Of a DNA stretch of 50,733 bases, positions 8,038-16,972 are shown piece by piece. Source of the stretch: Rothia koreensis (GTDB taxonomy: Bacteria; Actinomycetota; Actinomycetes; Actinomycetales; Micrococcaceae); NCBI RefSeq assembly GCF_004136575.1, contig NZ_NOIQ01000018.1:1-50733 (forward strand). The letters run 5' to 3'. Positions within the stretch are counted from its first letter, which is position 1, and every line of letters begins with the position of its first letter. The notes beneath the pieces are model-generated. The model was not told where the DNA came from, ran no database searches, and saw only the letters and a program-made list of their open reading frames with translations. A program made the translations under genes and the position numbers.

Positions 8038-8604
8038 ATGAACACCGACCGGGCGGCAACGACCGACCAGCCCGAAGACCGCACCGAGCGGCTCGACCTG
8101 CACGTCCCACGCATGACTGACCTGGACGAACTGCACCGACTGTATTCGGACCCGCGCGTGTGGACGCATTTGCCGAGCGGCAGGTTCGCGGACGTCGGGA
8201 CCACCCGCAATGTCCTGGCGGGCTGGATTTCGGCCTGGGATGCCGGCCTCGGAACCTGGGTAGCGCGAGAGGACGGAAAGGTGGTCGGTCACGGAGGCTG
8301 CGCCCTGCGCAACGGCGTGTTCTGGAACCTGGGGTACCGGTTCTCGCCCGAGGCCCAGGGGCGAGGACTGGCCACGGAGCTGTCGCGTCGAGCCCTCGAT
8401 CGGGCGACGACGCTTCGCCCGGAGACCCCGATCGTGGCCTACCTGCTCGAGAACAACCGGGCGTCGGCCGCGGTGGCCGAAAAGTTGGGGCTCACGCTCC
8501 GCCACCGCGGACCGGACGCGGGAAACCCGGACCCGTCCGCGATACGCCTGGTCTACGCCGACAGGCCACTCCAGCCAGAGGTGCTGAAGGCGACGCAGAA
8601 GTAG
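8038..8604 (+). CDS. GNAT-family N-acetyltransferase (RimJ/RimL-like)
   Basis: This 188-residue acetyltransferase has the RimJ-type GNAT fold: a substrate-side strand RLDLHVPRMTDLDELHRLY, the central VVGHGGCALRNGVFWNLGYRF, the acetyl-CoA loop SPEAQGRGLATEL, and YLLENNRASAAVAEKLGL as the late helix. The ggaggcgagg ribosome site precedes the ATG. Substrate unknown; proteins of this type acetylate amino groups of proteins or small molecules. It stands alone between the repeat block and a convergent lipoprotein gene. Confidence 0.85.
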   Translation: MNTDRAATTDQPEDRTERLDLHVPRMTDLDELHRLYSDPRVWTHLPSGRFADVGTTRNVLAGWISAWDAGLGTWVAREDGKVVGHGGCALRNGVFWNLGYRFSPEAQGRGLATELSRRALDRATTLRPETPIVAYLLENNRASAAVAEKLGLTLRHRGPDAGNPDPSAIRLVYADRPLQPEVLKATQK

Positions 8605-8643
8605 CAAACGGGCGACGCCGGGATCGGACCTGACCGGCAGGGA

Positions 8644-9651
8644 CTACTGGTAGGTGACCACCCACGGCTTGGGCTCCATCTGGTAGGTCTGCTCCGGGGT
8701 GAACATCGGGGTGTCTTCGTCGTAGAAATTTTTCCACGACATGCGGATACCCTGGGGCAGCCCCTTCTGCAACGCTTCCCAGGTCTCCTTCTTGAGCCCC
8801 GGAGTGCCGTGGCCGTCAGCGTGCAGGGTCAACGCGAGTTCCGGGTGGGATGTATCGATCTGTTCCCGGTTCGTGATCATGAATCCGGCGAATTGGTGGA
8901 TGACTACGGCCTTCTGCGGCAGGTTCTCGCGCTTGGTCAGGTCCGCGATGTAGCGGAGGGAGTCGTTGACCTCGGAAGCGCCCACGGACCCGATCTGCTC
9001 GAGAGGTTTCTGACCCGGCGCCAGTCTCCATTCCGCATCCAGACCGACGCCGACGTTCGGGTCCTTGAGGATGTCCTCGTATTCCTTGATCTGGCTCGTG
9101 AAGTCCTGCAACCCGGGCTGGAGATCCAGGATCACGTAGACGCCGCTCTTCTTGGCCTCGTCCAGGAGCGGTCGCAGCTGCTCCGGCGTCATCTCGTTGG
9201 AGTAGTCCCCGTCCTCGCCGGGGGCCGCATCCGCGACCGAGGCGATGACTTCGAAGGCTGGAACAACCGGCTCTTCGCTGTACGGCTCGTACTGTTTGGC
9301 CAGGTCCTTGACCCGCTTGACCGAGGCCGCGGGACCCTGTTCGCCGAGCACGCCCAGGGAAGGATTTCCGGGTGCCCCGTACAGCGCAACCATGCGACGA
9401 TCCGGGAACACGGTCTTCCCGCCGCCGATCAGCTCATTCTTTTTTGCTTTCTTGGGTGAGGAATCGCCCTCCGCCGTCGAGTCCTTGGACGATCCCTCGG
9501 AGGCTTTGCCGGTGGGCTGAGTCTGCGAGGCGTCGGACGACGAGGTCTTGTTGTCCCCCGAATCCGTGGAGCACCCTCCCAGGAAGAGTGCGGATGCAAT
9601 GAGAAGCGCGGCCGAGGCGCGCGCGGACAGGGTCTTGCCTGTGCAGGTCAT
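8644..9651 (-). CDS. Secreted lipoprotein, conserved hypothetical
   Basis: The 335-residue product begins with a lipoprotein signal peptide (MTCTGKTLSARAS..., lipobox LGGC) and a Ser/Lys/Asp-rich linker of about 50 residues, so it should be anchored outside the membrane. The folded part starts MVALYGAPGNPSLGVLGEQG and includes VIASVADAAPGEDGDYSN, YVILDLQPG and VGVGLDAEWRL, a beta/alpha pattern compatible with a TIM-barrel, glycosidase-like fold. ATG 9651 is chosen because it begins the signal peptide; the upstream 37 codons are not plausible. I do not recognise the family, and a role in envelope glycan binding or hydrolysis is only a guess. Confidence 0.75.
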   Translation of the reverse strand: MTCTGKTLSARASAALLIASALFLGGCSTDSGDNKTSSSDASQTQPTGKASEGSSKDSTAEGDSSPKKAKKNELIGGGKTVFPDRRMVALYGAPGNPSLGVLGEQGPAASVKRVKDLAKQYEPYSEEPVVPAFEVIASVADAAPGEDGDYSNEMTPEQLRPLLDEAKKSGVYVILDLQPGLQDFTSQIKEYEDILKDPNVGVGLDAEWRLAPGQKPLEQIGSVGASEVNDSLRYIADLTKRENLPQKAVVIHQFAGFMITNREQIDTSHPELALTLHADGHGTPGLKKETWEALQKGLPQGIRMSWKNFYDEDTPMFTPEQTYQMEPKPWVVTYQ

Positions 9652-10135
9652 AGTGAGGTTCCCCAATGGTGCAGAGAGTGGTTCAGTACGCCAGAGTACA
9701 GAACCGTGAAGGTCCACCACAATGGCGGAATGGCCGGTCCACCAACCTACCATTCGCGCCAAACATTCGCCTGACTAGGTGAAACGTATCAGTTGAAAAC
9801 TCAAGAAAACATATCTCCTTCGAAGAGCCACCGTGCGCGAAAGTTCTGGTGAACATTTTCCGAACTGTCGTAACGGCGCTCATATACCTATGCATTGATG
9901 CATAATCAACCATTCGCTGAATCTTTCACGAGGGCTCCGTTTTCTCCTCACACTTCCCGAACGACGCCGCGCCTGGCGTCATCGCATGCAGGTGTCATCT
10001 ATTACAAATTGCTCATTAAGGGGTTTGCCGCGGTATTCAAACATTTTGAGTGACGTCATCGACTCGGAACACACCGCCTTCCTACGCTCAGTTCTGCCCG
10101 AAACAGTAGAAACAGACGGTAAGGAACATTCGACG
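9652..10135. promoter_or_regulatory. AT-richer divergent intergenic region with palindrome
   Basis: 484 bp without a supportable gene between the lipoprotein (-) and C39-like (+) genes. It is clearly AT-richer than its surroundings and holds the near-continuous palindrome TATGCAT-tg-ATGCATA at 9889-9904, a likely regulator site or promoter element for one or both genes. Confidence 0.45.
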
Positions 10136-10792
10136 ATGAATAACTTCACGCGCAGGTTCGTTGCAGGTGCGGCTATCGCTTCCCTGGCCACCGGTGCCAT
10201 GGCTGGCGCCGCGAACGCGACCACCGCGGCCCCCGAGGGTGCCGACACCGCCCAGGCGTCGACCCAGGCACAGCACAAGTTCCAGTACATCAGCCAGGTC
10301 CAGGGCCAGGACTCGCAGTACAACGATTGCGGCCCCGCGAGCATCCTGATGGCTCTCCTGCAGGGCGGTGGCAAGCTGCCGAGCAACTACTCGGATTCCG
10401 ATCAGAGTGCAGCCATGAGCCAGATCCGCGATGAAGCCGGACGAGGCAACTCCGAGTTCCTCCAGAGTGACGACGTCGCCACGATCCTGAGCAACCACGG
10501 CGTCAAGGGCACGGCCCATGTGAACGGCGAGGCCACCAACTCGATCGAACAGATCAAGGACGGCAAGGGCGCCGTGGTCCTGACGCAGACCGGGGTCATT
10601 GAGGGCGAGGACGCCGCGCCGGGATACGGACACTTCGTCTACATTTCCGGCTACAACAAGGACAAGGGAACCTTCACGGTCAACGACCCTCTGAAGACCT
10701 CGAAGAAGTCCTACCAGGCCACCGAGACCCAGCTGACCAACATCATCACGACGTCGGCCGAGGGCAACACCCCCTGGGTCTACACGGTCTGA
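10136..10792 (+). CDS. Secreted C39-like cysteine peptidase domain protein
   Basis: The 218-residue product has a Sec signal peptide (MNNFTRRFVAGAAIASLATGA... cleaved near ANA-TT) and a compact domain of the papain-like Peptidase_C39_2 type. Cys65 in NDCGPASIL, His166 in GYGHFVYISGY and Asp184 in TVNDPL are positioned as the catalytic triad. ATG 10136 follows aagga and starts the signal peptide. There is no ABC exporter beside it, so it is unlikely to process bacteriocin leaders in the usual way. An extracellular peptidase or amidase is the simplest reading. A strong terminator follows. Confidence 0.82.
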   Translation: MNNFTRRFVAGAAIASLATGAMAGAANATTAAPEGADTAQASTQAQHKFQYISQVQGQDSQYNDCGPASILMALLQGGGKLPSNYSDSDQSAAMSQIRDEAGRGNSEFLQSDDVATILSNHGVKGTAHVNGEATNSIEQIKDGKGAVVLTQTGVIEGEDAAPGYGHFVYISGYNKDKGTFTVNDPLKTSKKSYQATETQLTNIITTSAEGNTPWVYTV

Positions 10793-10846
10793 GTTTCCGA
10801 CCGTGATCTCCCACCGGAAGTGAGCCGGTGAGAGTTCGGCCAGAAC

Positions 10847-10884
10847 AGGCGCCGGTTTCCGTCCGTCGGAGACCGGCGCCTTTC
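10847..10884 (+). terminator. Rho-independent terminator
   Basis: Perfect 10-bp stem AGGCGCCGGT (10847-10856) with 10872-10881, followed by a short T run, 55 bp after the C39-like gene. Confidence 0.8.
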
Positions 10885-11014
10885 CGCGTTCACCGCGGTG
10901 TGCGTCGGTCGGGATTCGCCCATCTCACAGCCTCGCTGGGTACAGTTGGGAAGCGAAGTGTTGCCGCAGCGACCGAAACACACCTCGCTGAGATGAGCCA
11001 CCGAGAGGACGTTC

Positions 11015-12523
11015 ATGCCCCAGAACCCGTACGGCCCGCCTCCGGGCCCCGATTTCGAGAGGGACGCCCACAAGTACGGGGCGCCCGGGGTCCATCCGCC
11101 GGAATCCGCGTTGCCGTCGCAGCCGCTGGCCGACGACGTCAGCAACGGTTGGGTCCCCGAGGACTCCCGTCAACGAGCCCGCAGCCCTCTGCCGGGGCCT
11201 TCGTTGTTCTCGACGCAGTCCCTCCTGGGGGAAGGACTGCGCGGCAAGCTGCGGCACCCCGGGGAGATCCCGTGGCTCATCGTAGGGATCTGCTTCACGA
11301 TCGCGGCCTACACCTTCGCTTTCTGGGTCCTCTTCATCCGTACGTTCATGCCGATGATCACGACGCCGACCACATACACGGAGGCCGACACCGCGTCGAC
11401 CTTCGACCAGTTGCTGGCCCTGATGTGCATCGTTCCGATCGCGATTTTCATCGGTCGCGGCATGCTGTACGGCCAGATGCGGCTCAGCGGCGTCCGTATC
11501 ACCCCCACACAATTCCCCGAGGCCTACGAGATGCTCGTGGGCGCAGCCAAAGCCCACGGTCTGCGCCGTGTACCGGACGCCTACGTGGTGCTGGGCAACG
11601 GCACGATCAACGCTTTCGCCTCGGGCCATGGTCATCGTCGTTTCGTCGCGATCTACTCCGACCTGTTCGAGGTCGGCGGCGAGGCCCGTGACCCGGACGC
11701 TTTGCGATTCATCATCGGCCACGAGGTCGGCCACATTGCGGCCGGCCACACCTCGTACTTCCGGCTCCTGGGCGTTTCGGCCTTCCAGAACGTGCCGTTC
11801 CTGGCCTCGATCCTCTCCAGGGCACAGGAGTACACCGCGGACAACTTCGGTTACCGGTATTGCCCGCGTGGTTCGGAAGGCACGATCCGTACCCTGGCGG
11901 CCGGCAAGTACCTGAACAAGGACGTGAATTTCCAGGAGTTGGCCGACCGCGCCGTCTACGAGCGCGGATTGTTCACGTGGCTCGCCAACCTCAACATGTC
12001 CCATCCGGCGACGACGTGGCGCGCTCACGCCCTGCGCGATCGTTCCCGTCCCGGCCGCCTCATCTGGCGTCCGCGACTCAACCCGGCGAACAACCCGCTC
12101 TCCATGGTTCCCGCCGCGGAACCGGCGGCCTCCTGGCCGGACCCGCTCCAGAGCACCGAGTTCCTGGGCACGTACCCGGAGAAGCCGGGCAATGCGCACT
12201 GGGGCGTCAACGTTGTCTCCGACAAGGAGGTCGCCGACCGCCGCGACCGCGTGATCCCCGACCTGCTGGACATCTATTGGGCGGGCCCCGGTCGGCGCGG
12301 ATTCGGCGGTCCGAACGGCCCCGCAGGACCGGAAGGCCAGACCGGCCCGAACGGGCCCACCGGTACCACCGGTTCCGCGGACGACGATTCGGCCCGTCCC
12401 CGACGCTCGAGCGGATACGGCATTGACCCCGAACCCGGTGACCGGCACCGGCAGGCCCCTCCTGAGACCCGCGATTCGCCGGATTCCTCGGGAGACAACC
12501 CGCGCCCGCCCGAGAACGGCTGA
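11015..12523 (+). CDS. M48-family membrane zinc metallopeptidase
   Basis: This 502-residue protein has a Pro-rich cytoplasmic N-terminus (MPQNPYGPPPG...), two membrane segments around residues 88-115 and 130-155 (PWLIVGICFTIAAYTFAFWVL and LLALMCIVPIAIFIGRGM), and an M48 domain. The zinc-binding HEVGH is at residues 236-240, and the third ligand Glu is expected in SRAQEYTADNFGY. The C-terminal 90 residues are a collagen-like, disordered GPNGPAGPEG-type tail. The family (HtpX-like) degrades misfolded membrane proteins. The gene is monocistronic, with gagagg before the ATG and a 20-bp terminator stem after it. Confidence 0.9.
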   Translation: MPQNPYGPPPGPDFERDAHKYGAPGVHPPESALPSQPLADDVSNGWVPEDSRQRARSPLPGPSLFSTQSLLGEGLRGKLRHPGEIPWLIVGICFTIAAYTFAFWVLFIRTFMPMITTPTTYTEADTASTFDQLLALMCIVPIAIFIGRGMLYGQMRLSGVRITPTQFPEAYEMLVGAAKAHGLRRVPDAYVVLGNGTINAFASGHGHRRFVAIYSDLFEVGGEARDPDALRFIIGHEVGHIAAGHTSYFRLLGVSAFQNVPFLASILSRAQEYTADNFGYRYCPRGSEGTIRTLAAGKYLNKDVNFQELADRAVYERGLFTWLANLNMSHPATTWRAHALRDRSRPGRLIWRPRLNPANNPLSMVPAAEPAASWPDPLQSTEFLGTYPEKPGNAHWGVNVVSDKEVADRRDRVIPDLLDIYWAGPGRRGFGGPNGPAGPEGQTGPNGPTGTTGSADDDSARPRRSSGYGIDPEPGDRHRQAPPETRDSPDSSGDNPRPPENG

Positions 12524-12539
12524 TTCGGACTGCGGTATC

Positions 12540-12584
12540 GCGCGAAGCGCCCCCTGCCTCGTGAAGGCAGGGGGCGCTTCGCGC
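12540..12584. terminator. 20-bp perfect-stem terminator
   Basis: 12540-12559 pairs perfectly with 12565-12584 around CGTGA, just after the M48 gene. No T-run is present. Confidence 0.85.
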
Positions 12585-12662
12585 ATCTGTCCGTCTCCCG
12601 CCATTCCCATCGACTCGCATCGCATGCTACGCTCATCTCGCTTCTGCCCCCGAACAAAGGAA

Positions 12663-12725
12663 ATGCATTGGACAGTGCACCTCTCGCCCCCATCGGCTGA
12701 GCAGGACCACCGCGTCCGCTCGGCC
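12663..12725 (+). promoter_or_regulatory. Candidate leader uORF and hairpin upstream of ABC-F gene
   Basis: An ATG at 12663 with aaagga just upstream opens a reading frame (MHWTVHLSPPS...) that overlaps the ABC-F start out of frame. Inside it, 12695-12725 folds into a 12-bp stem with one bulged A and one G-U pair. Antibiotic-responsive ABC-F genes are often controlled by translated leaders, so this could be an attenuator, but the evidence is only suggestive. Confidence 0.35.
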
Positions 12726-12751
12726 TGCCATCACGCTGAGAGGACGCCATT

Positions 12752-14434
12752 ATGCCTATCCAACACAACATTTCCCTCGTCGGAATCGGCTTTTCCTGGC
12801 CGGACGGGACCCCGTGCCTGACTGATGTCGACGTCGTGTACGACGCCGGCCTGCATGGCCTCATCGGGTCCAACGGCTCCGGCAAATCCACCCTGGTCGA
12901 CATCATCACGGGTGGCCTCGACCCCGCGCACGGCTCGGCCACGGCCCCGCCGAGGACTCATGTCCTGCGGCAGGATCTGGGCCTGGAGACCGCGACGACG
13001 GTCGCCGATCTGCTCGGCATCTCTCCTGTTCTCTCCGCGATCGACGCGGTGACGCAGGGCGACGTCGCTCCACAGCACTTCGACGCGATCGGTGACGACT
13101 GGGACCTCCGGGACCGCCCCGAGGCAGCGATGCACCGAGCCGGAATGCCCGGCATCGGCCTGGACCGCGAGGTCGGCACGCTGTCCGGGGGCCAAGCCGT
13201 CAGGACCGCGCTGCTCGGGATCCGGCTTGCACGGCCGGAAGCGCTGATACTCGACGAACCCACCAACAATCTCGATGCCGAGGCCCGCGAGCAATTGGCT
13301 GGCCTCCTGGACGGCTTGCGACATCGCATACCGGTACTCGTGATCAGCCACGACAAGGCGCTCCTGGAACGATGCGACTCGATCAGCGAGCTCCGGCAGG
13401 TCGACCCGCGAAACCCGGCGTCGACTCTGCGACGGTTCGAGGGAAGTTTTTCCGCGTGGGAAGCCACCGTGGACGCCGAGGAAGAGACCAAGCGTCGCGA
13501 CATTCGCGATGCCCGGGCGACCGCGGACAAGGAGAAGCGCGACCGGATCAATCAGCAGATCAGGCAGTCGCGGGACGAACGGCGCGGCAAGAAGTTCGCG
13601 GAGACCAAGCGCAAACCTCCCATCGCCATGGGCGGGGACAAGGAGAATTCGGAGAAGTCCTCCGCCCGGGCGCGTGCCCTGATGGCCGACCGCGAGCGCG
13701 CCGCCAACGACAGGCTCGCCGCGGCGGAGGACTCGCTCCGCCGGAGCGAGGACGTCTACCTGGACCTCCCGGACACTGCGGTCGGCAACGGCACCAGAAT
13801 CGTGGAATTACAACTTCTCGAGGACGCCGGGGTGGTCGGCTCCGCGCAGGAGTCCGAGGACGACGTCGTTCCCTTGCCGACGGACGAAACCCACGTCATC
13901 GTCTCCGGGCCCGAGCATCTGCGGATCTCAGGACGCAATGGTTCGGGCAAGAGCACGTTGCTCGAGCGTGTGGTGACCGGCGCTCCCATGTCTTTCGTAT
14001 CGGCGCCTGGCATGGGCCGGATCTACGAGGTGATCGGGAGGACCGATCGCATCGGGTACCTTCCCCAGCGGATCCGGCTGGACCCGGAGGCAACGGTTCT
14101 CGAAACGGTGGCCGCGAGCAACCCGGGGGCCAGCGACCAGCGGCTCCGGGACGACTTGGCGCGTTTGCTGTTCCGGCGCGACACGGTATTCGCGAAGGTT
14201 CGGACGCTCTCCGGCGGTGAGCGTTTCCGCGTCGCACTGGCCAGGATCCTGCTCTCGGCGCCCGCGCCGAGGCTCCTGGTGCTCGACGAGCCGACCAACA
14301 ACCTGGACATGGGCACGGTCGACTGGCTGGTCAACGCCCTGGGCGGATTCCGGGGCGCGCTCCTGGTGGTCAGCCACGACCAGGACTTCCTGGACCGGAT
14401 TCGCATCGACCGGACCGTGCCGTTGGACGCATGA
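12752..14434 (+). CDS. ABC-F family ATPase
   Basis: This 560-residue soluble protein has two ABC domains and no membrane segment. The first has Walker A GSNGSGKST (near residue 36), signature LSGGQ and Walker B LILDEPTNN. The second has GRNGSGKST, LSGGERFRVAL and LLVLDEPTNN. A charged linker (residues about 230-310, ERDxKRRDIRDARATADKEKRDR) joins them. ABC-F proteins bind the ribosomal E site and relieve stalling or drug binding. This resembles small-linker actinobacterial members annotated as drug-resistance ATPases; substrate drug unknown. gagagga precedes the ATG, and a possible leader lies upstream. Confidence 0.9.
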   Translation: MPIQHNISLVGIGFSWPDGTPCLTDVDVVYDAGLHGLIGSNGSGKSTLVDIITGGLDPAHGSATAPPRTHVLRQDLGLETATTVADLLGISPVLSAIDAVTQGDVAPQHFDAIGDDWDLRDRPEAAMHRAGMPGIGLDREVGTLSGGQAVRTALLGIRLARPEALILDEPTNNLDAEAREQLAGLLDGLRHRIPVLVISHDKALLERCDSISELRQVDPRNPASTLRRFEGSFSAWEATVDAEEETKRRDIRDARATADKEKRDRINQQIRQSRDERRGKKFAETKRKPPIAMGGDKENSEKSSARARALMADRERAANDRLAAAEDSLRRSEDVYLDLPDTAVGNGTRIVELQLLEDAGVVGSAQESEDDVVPLPTDETHVIVSGPEHLRISGRNGSGKSTLLERVVTGAPMSFVSAPGMGRIYEVIGRTDRIGYLPQRIRLDPEATVLETVAASNPGASDQRLRDDLARLLFRRDTVFAKVRTLSGGERFRVALARILLSAPAPRLLVLDEPTNNLDMGTVDWLVNALGGFRGALLVVSHDQDFLDRIRIDRTVPLDA

Positions 14435-14468
14435 CGCCGCCCTCTGCGCGAAGCGGGCGGAGAAACGT

Positions 14469-16466
14469 CTAGAGCAGGATCGCGTCGATCGCGGAGACCA
14501 GGGCGATATGCGCGAGCGTCTGGGGGAAATTCCCGGTCATGCGCGAGCGGGCCAGGGAGTATTCGGAAGAGAGCAGGCCGACGTCGTTGGCCTTCTCCAG
14601 CACTCCGTCCAGGATGTCGCGGCCGCGGGCGATGTTCCCGGACCGGATGTGCTGCTCGGCAAGCCACAACGAGGACGCGAAGTGGGCGTTGTCCTGCCCC
14701 TCGAATCCGTCCAGCCGGTCGGCGTTGCGGTAGCGGTAGATCAGTCCGCCGCCGGCATCGAGTTCGGTCTCGATGCGCTCCACGGTGCCGCGCATCTCCG
14801 GCGAATCGAAGGAGACGAACCCCGTGTGGGCGACATTCAGCAGTGCGGAGTCGACGCTCGTTCCGCCGTAGTACTGCACGAACGAGTTGAGTTCCCGGTT
14901 GAAGCCGTGGGCCCAGATCTGTTCGGCGAGTCGGTCGCGGGCGGCCGCCCAGAGGTCGGCGTCGCCGGACAAGCCGTGAGTCCGGACGCCGCGAACCCCG
15001 GCATCGAGCGCGGCCCACAGCATGATCTGGGAGTGGGTATAGATGCGCGTTTCCCCGTGCATTTCCCAGATGCCTTGGTCCTCTTCGCCGACGTGGTCCA
15101 CGGCGGACCCGAGAAGCGCCTGCTGAAGGGGCCACGAGAGGTGGTCTTCCGCGTAGCCCAGGCGGCGCAGCTTTTCGAACGTCACCATGAGTTGGCCCAT
15201 GGCGTCTCCCTGCAGCTGCATGGCCGCGCCGCTCCCACGGCGAACGGGCACGGAGCCTTCATAGCCGGGCAGATCGATCTTCCGTTCGAAGTCGTCGCTC
15301 TCCCCGGCGAGACCGTACACGTTGTGCAACCGGGTCGGGTCGTTGGCGATGGCCCGGAGCAACCAGTTCCGCAGCTGGGTCGCCTCGCGGTCGTGGTCGT
15401 GGCCGATCGCGACTCCGACCGACTGGGCGACGTCGCGCAACCAACAGAACCGGTGGTCCCAGTTGCGTTGGCCGCCGATGACCTCGGGCAATGAGGTGGT
15501 CGGGGAGGCAACCATGCCGCCTGTCTCGCGGTTCATGAGCGCGCGGATCACGAGCAGGGACTGGCGCCGCGCTTCGCGATAGGTCTCGAGCTGCGGGTCC
15601 TGCTGTTCCTCTTCCTCGGTCTCGCCGCCCGGCACAGCGCCGAGCGGGATGGCCCCGGAATGGCCATCGACCACGGGCATCGCCGTGGTGGTCGGGACCG
15701 GTCCGGTGCTGGTGGGAACGGGTTCGCTCGGATCGTTGTACAGATCGGACCATTCGCTCCACTGGTCGGCGGTCCGGTGCAACGAGTCGTTGAAGTCCAC
15801 CGGCGCCGGCGGATTCCGGTGGGAGGCAAAGTAGGTGAGCGAAAAGTCCCTCACCTGACCGGCGGAAATGTCGAATTGACCGGCGTGGCAGCGATGAGCG
15901 ACGTCGGGAATGGGGTCGCCGCGGAACACCAGCGCGTCGGGGCCGGCCATCGCGACGAGCATCCCGTCGGCCGGGTCGGGGTATCCCGTCTGCGGGTCGG
16001 GGGCGCCGTCGTATCGGGTGACCCACGGGACGGTGCGGCCGTAGTTGAATCGCAGGGCGAGTTCCTGGTGCATAGTGACTTCGCCCGTGAGCCCCTCGAC
16101 GCGACGAACGATCTCGGTCCTGTTGCCCAGCGGCATGAAGTCCGTGACCCTGACCGACCCGGTGCTGGTGGACCAGATGGTGTGGAGCACGAAGGAGTTC
16201 TCGCCGTAGAAGCGCTCGGCAACCTTGGCGGGCGCGTCCTCCTGGGCCGTGTCCTCTGCCGGTGCGCCGGTCACCGTGTCCGGGAATACCGCGGCGGCGG
16301 GGGCCAGCAGCCAACGACCGTGATCGTCGGAGCCCAGGAGTGCTGCGAATGCGGCCTCGGAGTCGAACCTGGGTGCGCAGAACCAATCCACGGATCCGTC
16401 CCGCGAAATCAGTGCGGCAGTGCTCATGTTGGAGAGCAGGGCATAGTCCTCAATCTTCGAAGCCAT
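14469..16466 (-). CDS. Glycoside hydrolase family 15 protein (trehalase/glucoamylase-like)
   Basis: The 665-residue intracellular enzyme starts MASKIEDYALLSNMSTAALISRDGSVDWFC, the classic opening of actinobacterial GH15 proteins, and carries the catalytic-domain landmark NWDHRFCWLRDVAQS. Length agrees with mycobacterial-type GH15 trehalases, which hydrolyse alpha,alpha-trehalose; glucoamylase-like action on alpha-glucans is the alternative. It contains an unusual low-complexity insertion at about residues 243-290 (VPTSTGPVPTTT... GETEEEEQQ) between the N-terminal beta-domain and the (alpha/alpha)6 barrel. No sugar transporter is adjacent. Confidence 0.85.
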   Translation of the reverse strand: MASKIEDYALLSNMSTAALISRDGSVDWFCAPRFDSEAAFAALLGSDDHGRWLLAPAAAVFPDTVTGAPAEDTAQEDAPAKVAERFYGENSFVLHTIWSTSTGSVRVTDFMPLGNRTEIVRRVEGLTGEVTMHQELALRFNYGRTVPWVTRYDGAPDPQTGYPDPADGMLVAMAGPDALVFRGDPIPDVAHRCHAGQFDISAGQVRDFSLTYFASHRNPPAPVDFNDSLHRTADQWSEWSDLYNDPSEPVPTSTGPVPTTTAMPVVDGHSGAIPLGAVPGGETEEEEQQDPQLETYREARRQSLLVIRALMNRETGGMVASPTTSLPEVIGGQRNWDHRFCWLRDVAQSVGVAIGHDHDREATQLRNWLLRAIANDPTRLHNVYGLAGESDDFERKIDLPGYEGSVPVRRGSGAAMQLQGDAMGQLMVTFEKLRRLGYAEDHLSWPLQQALLGSAVDHVGEEDQGIWEMHGETRIYTHSQIMLWAALDAGVRGVRTHGLSGDADLWAAARDRLAEQIWAHGFNRELNSFVQYYGGTSVDSALLNVAHTGFVSFDSPEMRGTVERIETELDAGGGLIYRYRNADRLDGFEGQDNAHFASSLWLAEQHIRSGNIARGRDILDGVLEKANDVGLLSSEYSLARSRMTGNFPQTLAHIALVSAIDAILL

Positions 16467-16542
16467 AGGTCAACTCTCGCACAAACAGGCCCGAGCGTTC
16501 GCCCCTTCGGCGTCAAACGCTTCAATTCTCACAACCAACCCC

Positions 16543-16570
16543 TTGTTTTATACCCCTAGGGGGTATACAT
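16543..16570 (+). promoter_or_regulatory. csoR promoter with CsoR copper operator
   Basis: The palindrome TATACCCC-tag-GGGGTATA (16549-16567) has the form of a CsoR operator. It sits between a -35-like TTGTTT (16543-16548) and a -10 TATACAT (16564-16570). The -10 is only 8-9 nt from the ATG at 16579, so the transcript is probably leaderless. Apo-CsoR binding here would block the whole copper operon and Cu(I) would relieve it. Confidence 0.8.
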
Positions 16571-16578
16571 TCGGTGCC

Positions 16579-16920
16579 ATGAGCGAGACATCGAGCCACC
16601 AGGCCGCGGACCCCCATCAGCCTCCCCACGGGTACACCCATGACAAGGAGGCTTACCTGAAGCGACTCCGTCGCATCGAGGGCCAGATCCGCGGTGTGCA
16701 GCGCATGGTCGAGGAGGACACGTACTGCATCGACGTGCTGACCCAGATTTCGGCCGCCAACAAGGCACTGCACGCCGTCGCGATCGGGCTGCTGGACGAA
16801 CACCTCAACCATTGCGTGGTGGGCGCGGCCGAGGCCGCCGCCGGCGGGGGCGATCCCGCGATCGTCCGGGACAAGGTCTCGGAGGCGACGGCGGCCATTT
16901 CACGACTCGTTCGGAGCTAG
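16579..16920 (+). CDS. csoR: Copper-sensing transcriptional repressor CsoR
   Basis: This 113-residue all-alpha DUF156 repressor shows the three Cu(I) ligands of CsoR: Cys in DTYCIDVL, then His and Cys in LLDEHLNHCVV (the C-H-C set). The DNA-contacting surface KRLRRIEGQIRGVQRM is intact. ATG 16579 is used because it lies just after the promoter; the 12-codon upstream extension would begin inside the operator. It is the first gene of csoR-copZ-copA and autoregulates through 16549-16567. Confidence 0.93.
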   Translation: MSETSSHQAADPHQPPHGYTHDKEAYLKRLRRIEGQIRGVQRMVEEDTYCIDVLTQISAANKALHAVAIGLLDEHLNHCVVGAAEAAAGGGDPAIVRDKVSEATAAISRLVRS

Positions 16921-16972
16921 CAGCCCGGCCTTCGCGGCCCGGACCGAACACCACTCTTCGAAAGGACAGCAC

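Noticed and set aside
9683-9913. 76-residue open frame on the minus strand upstream of the lipoprotein
   Set aside because: AT-rich promoter DNA, no ribosome site, includes part of a palindrome.
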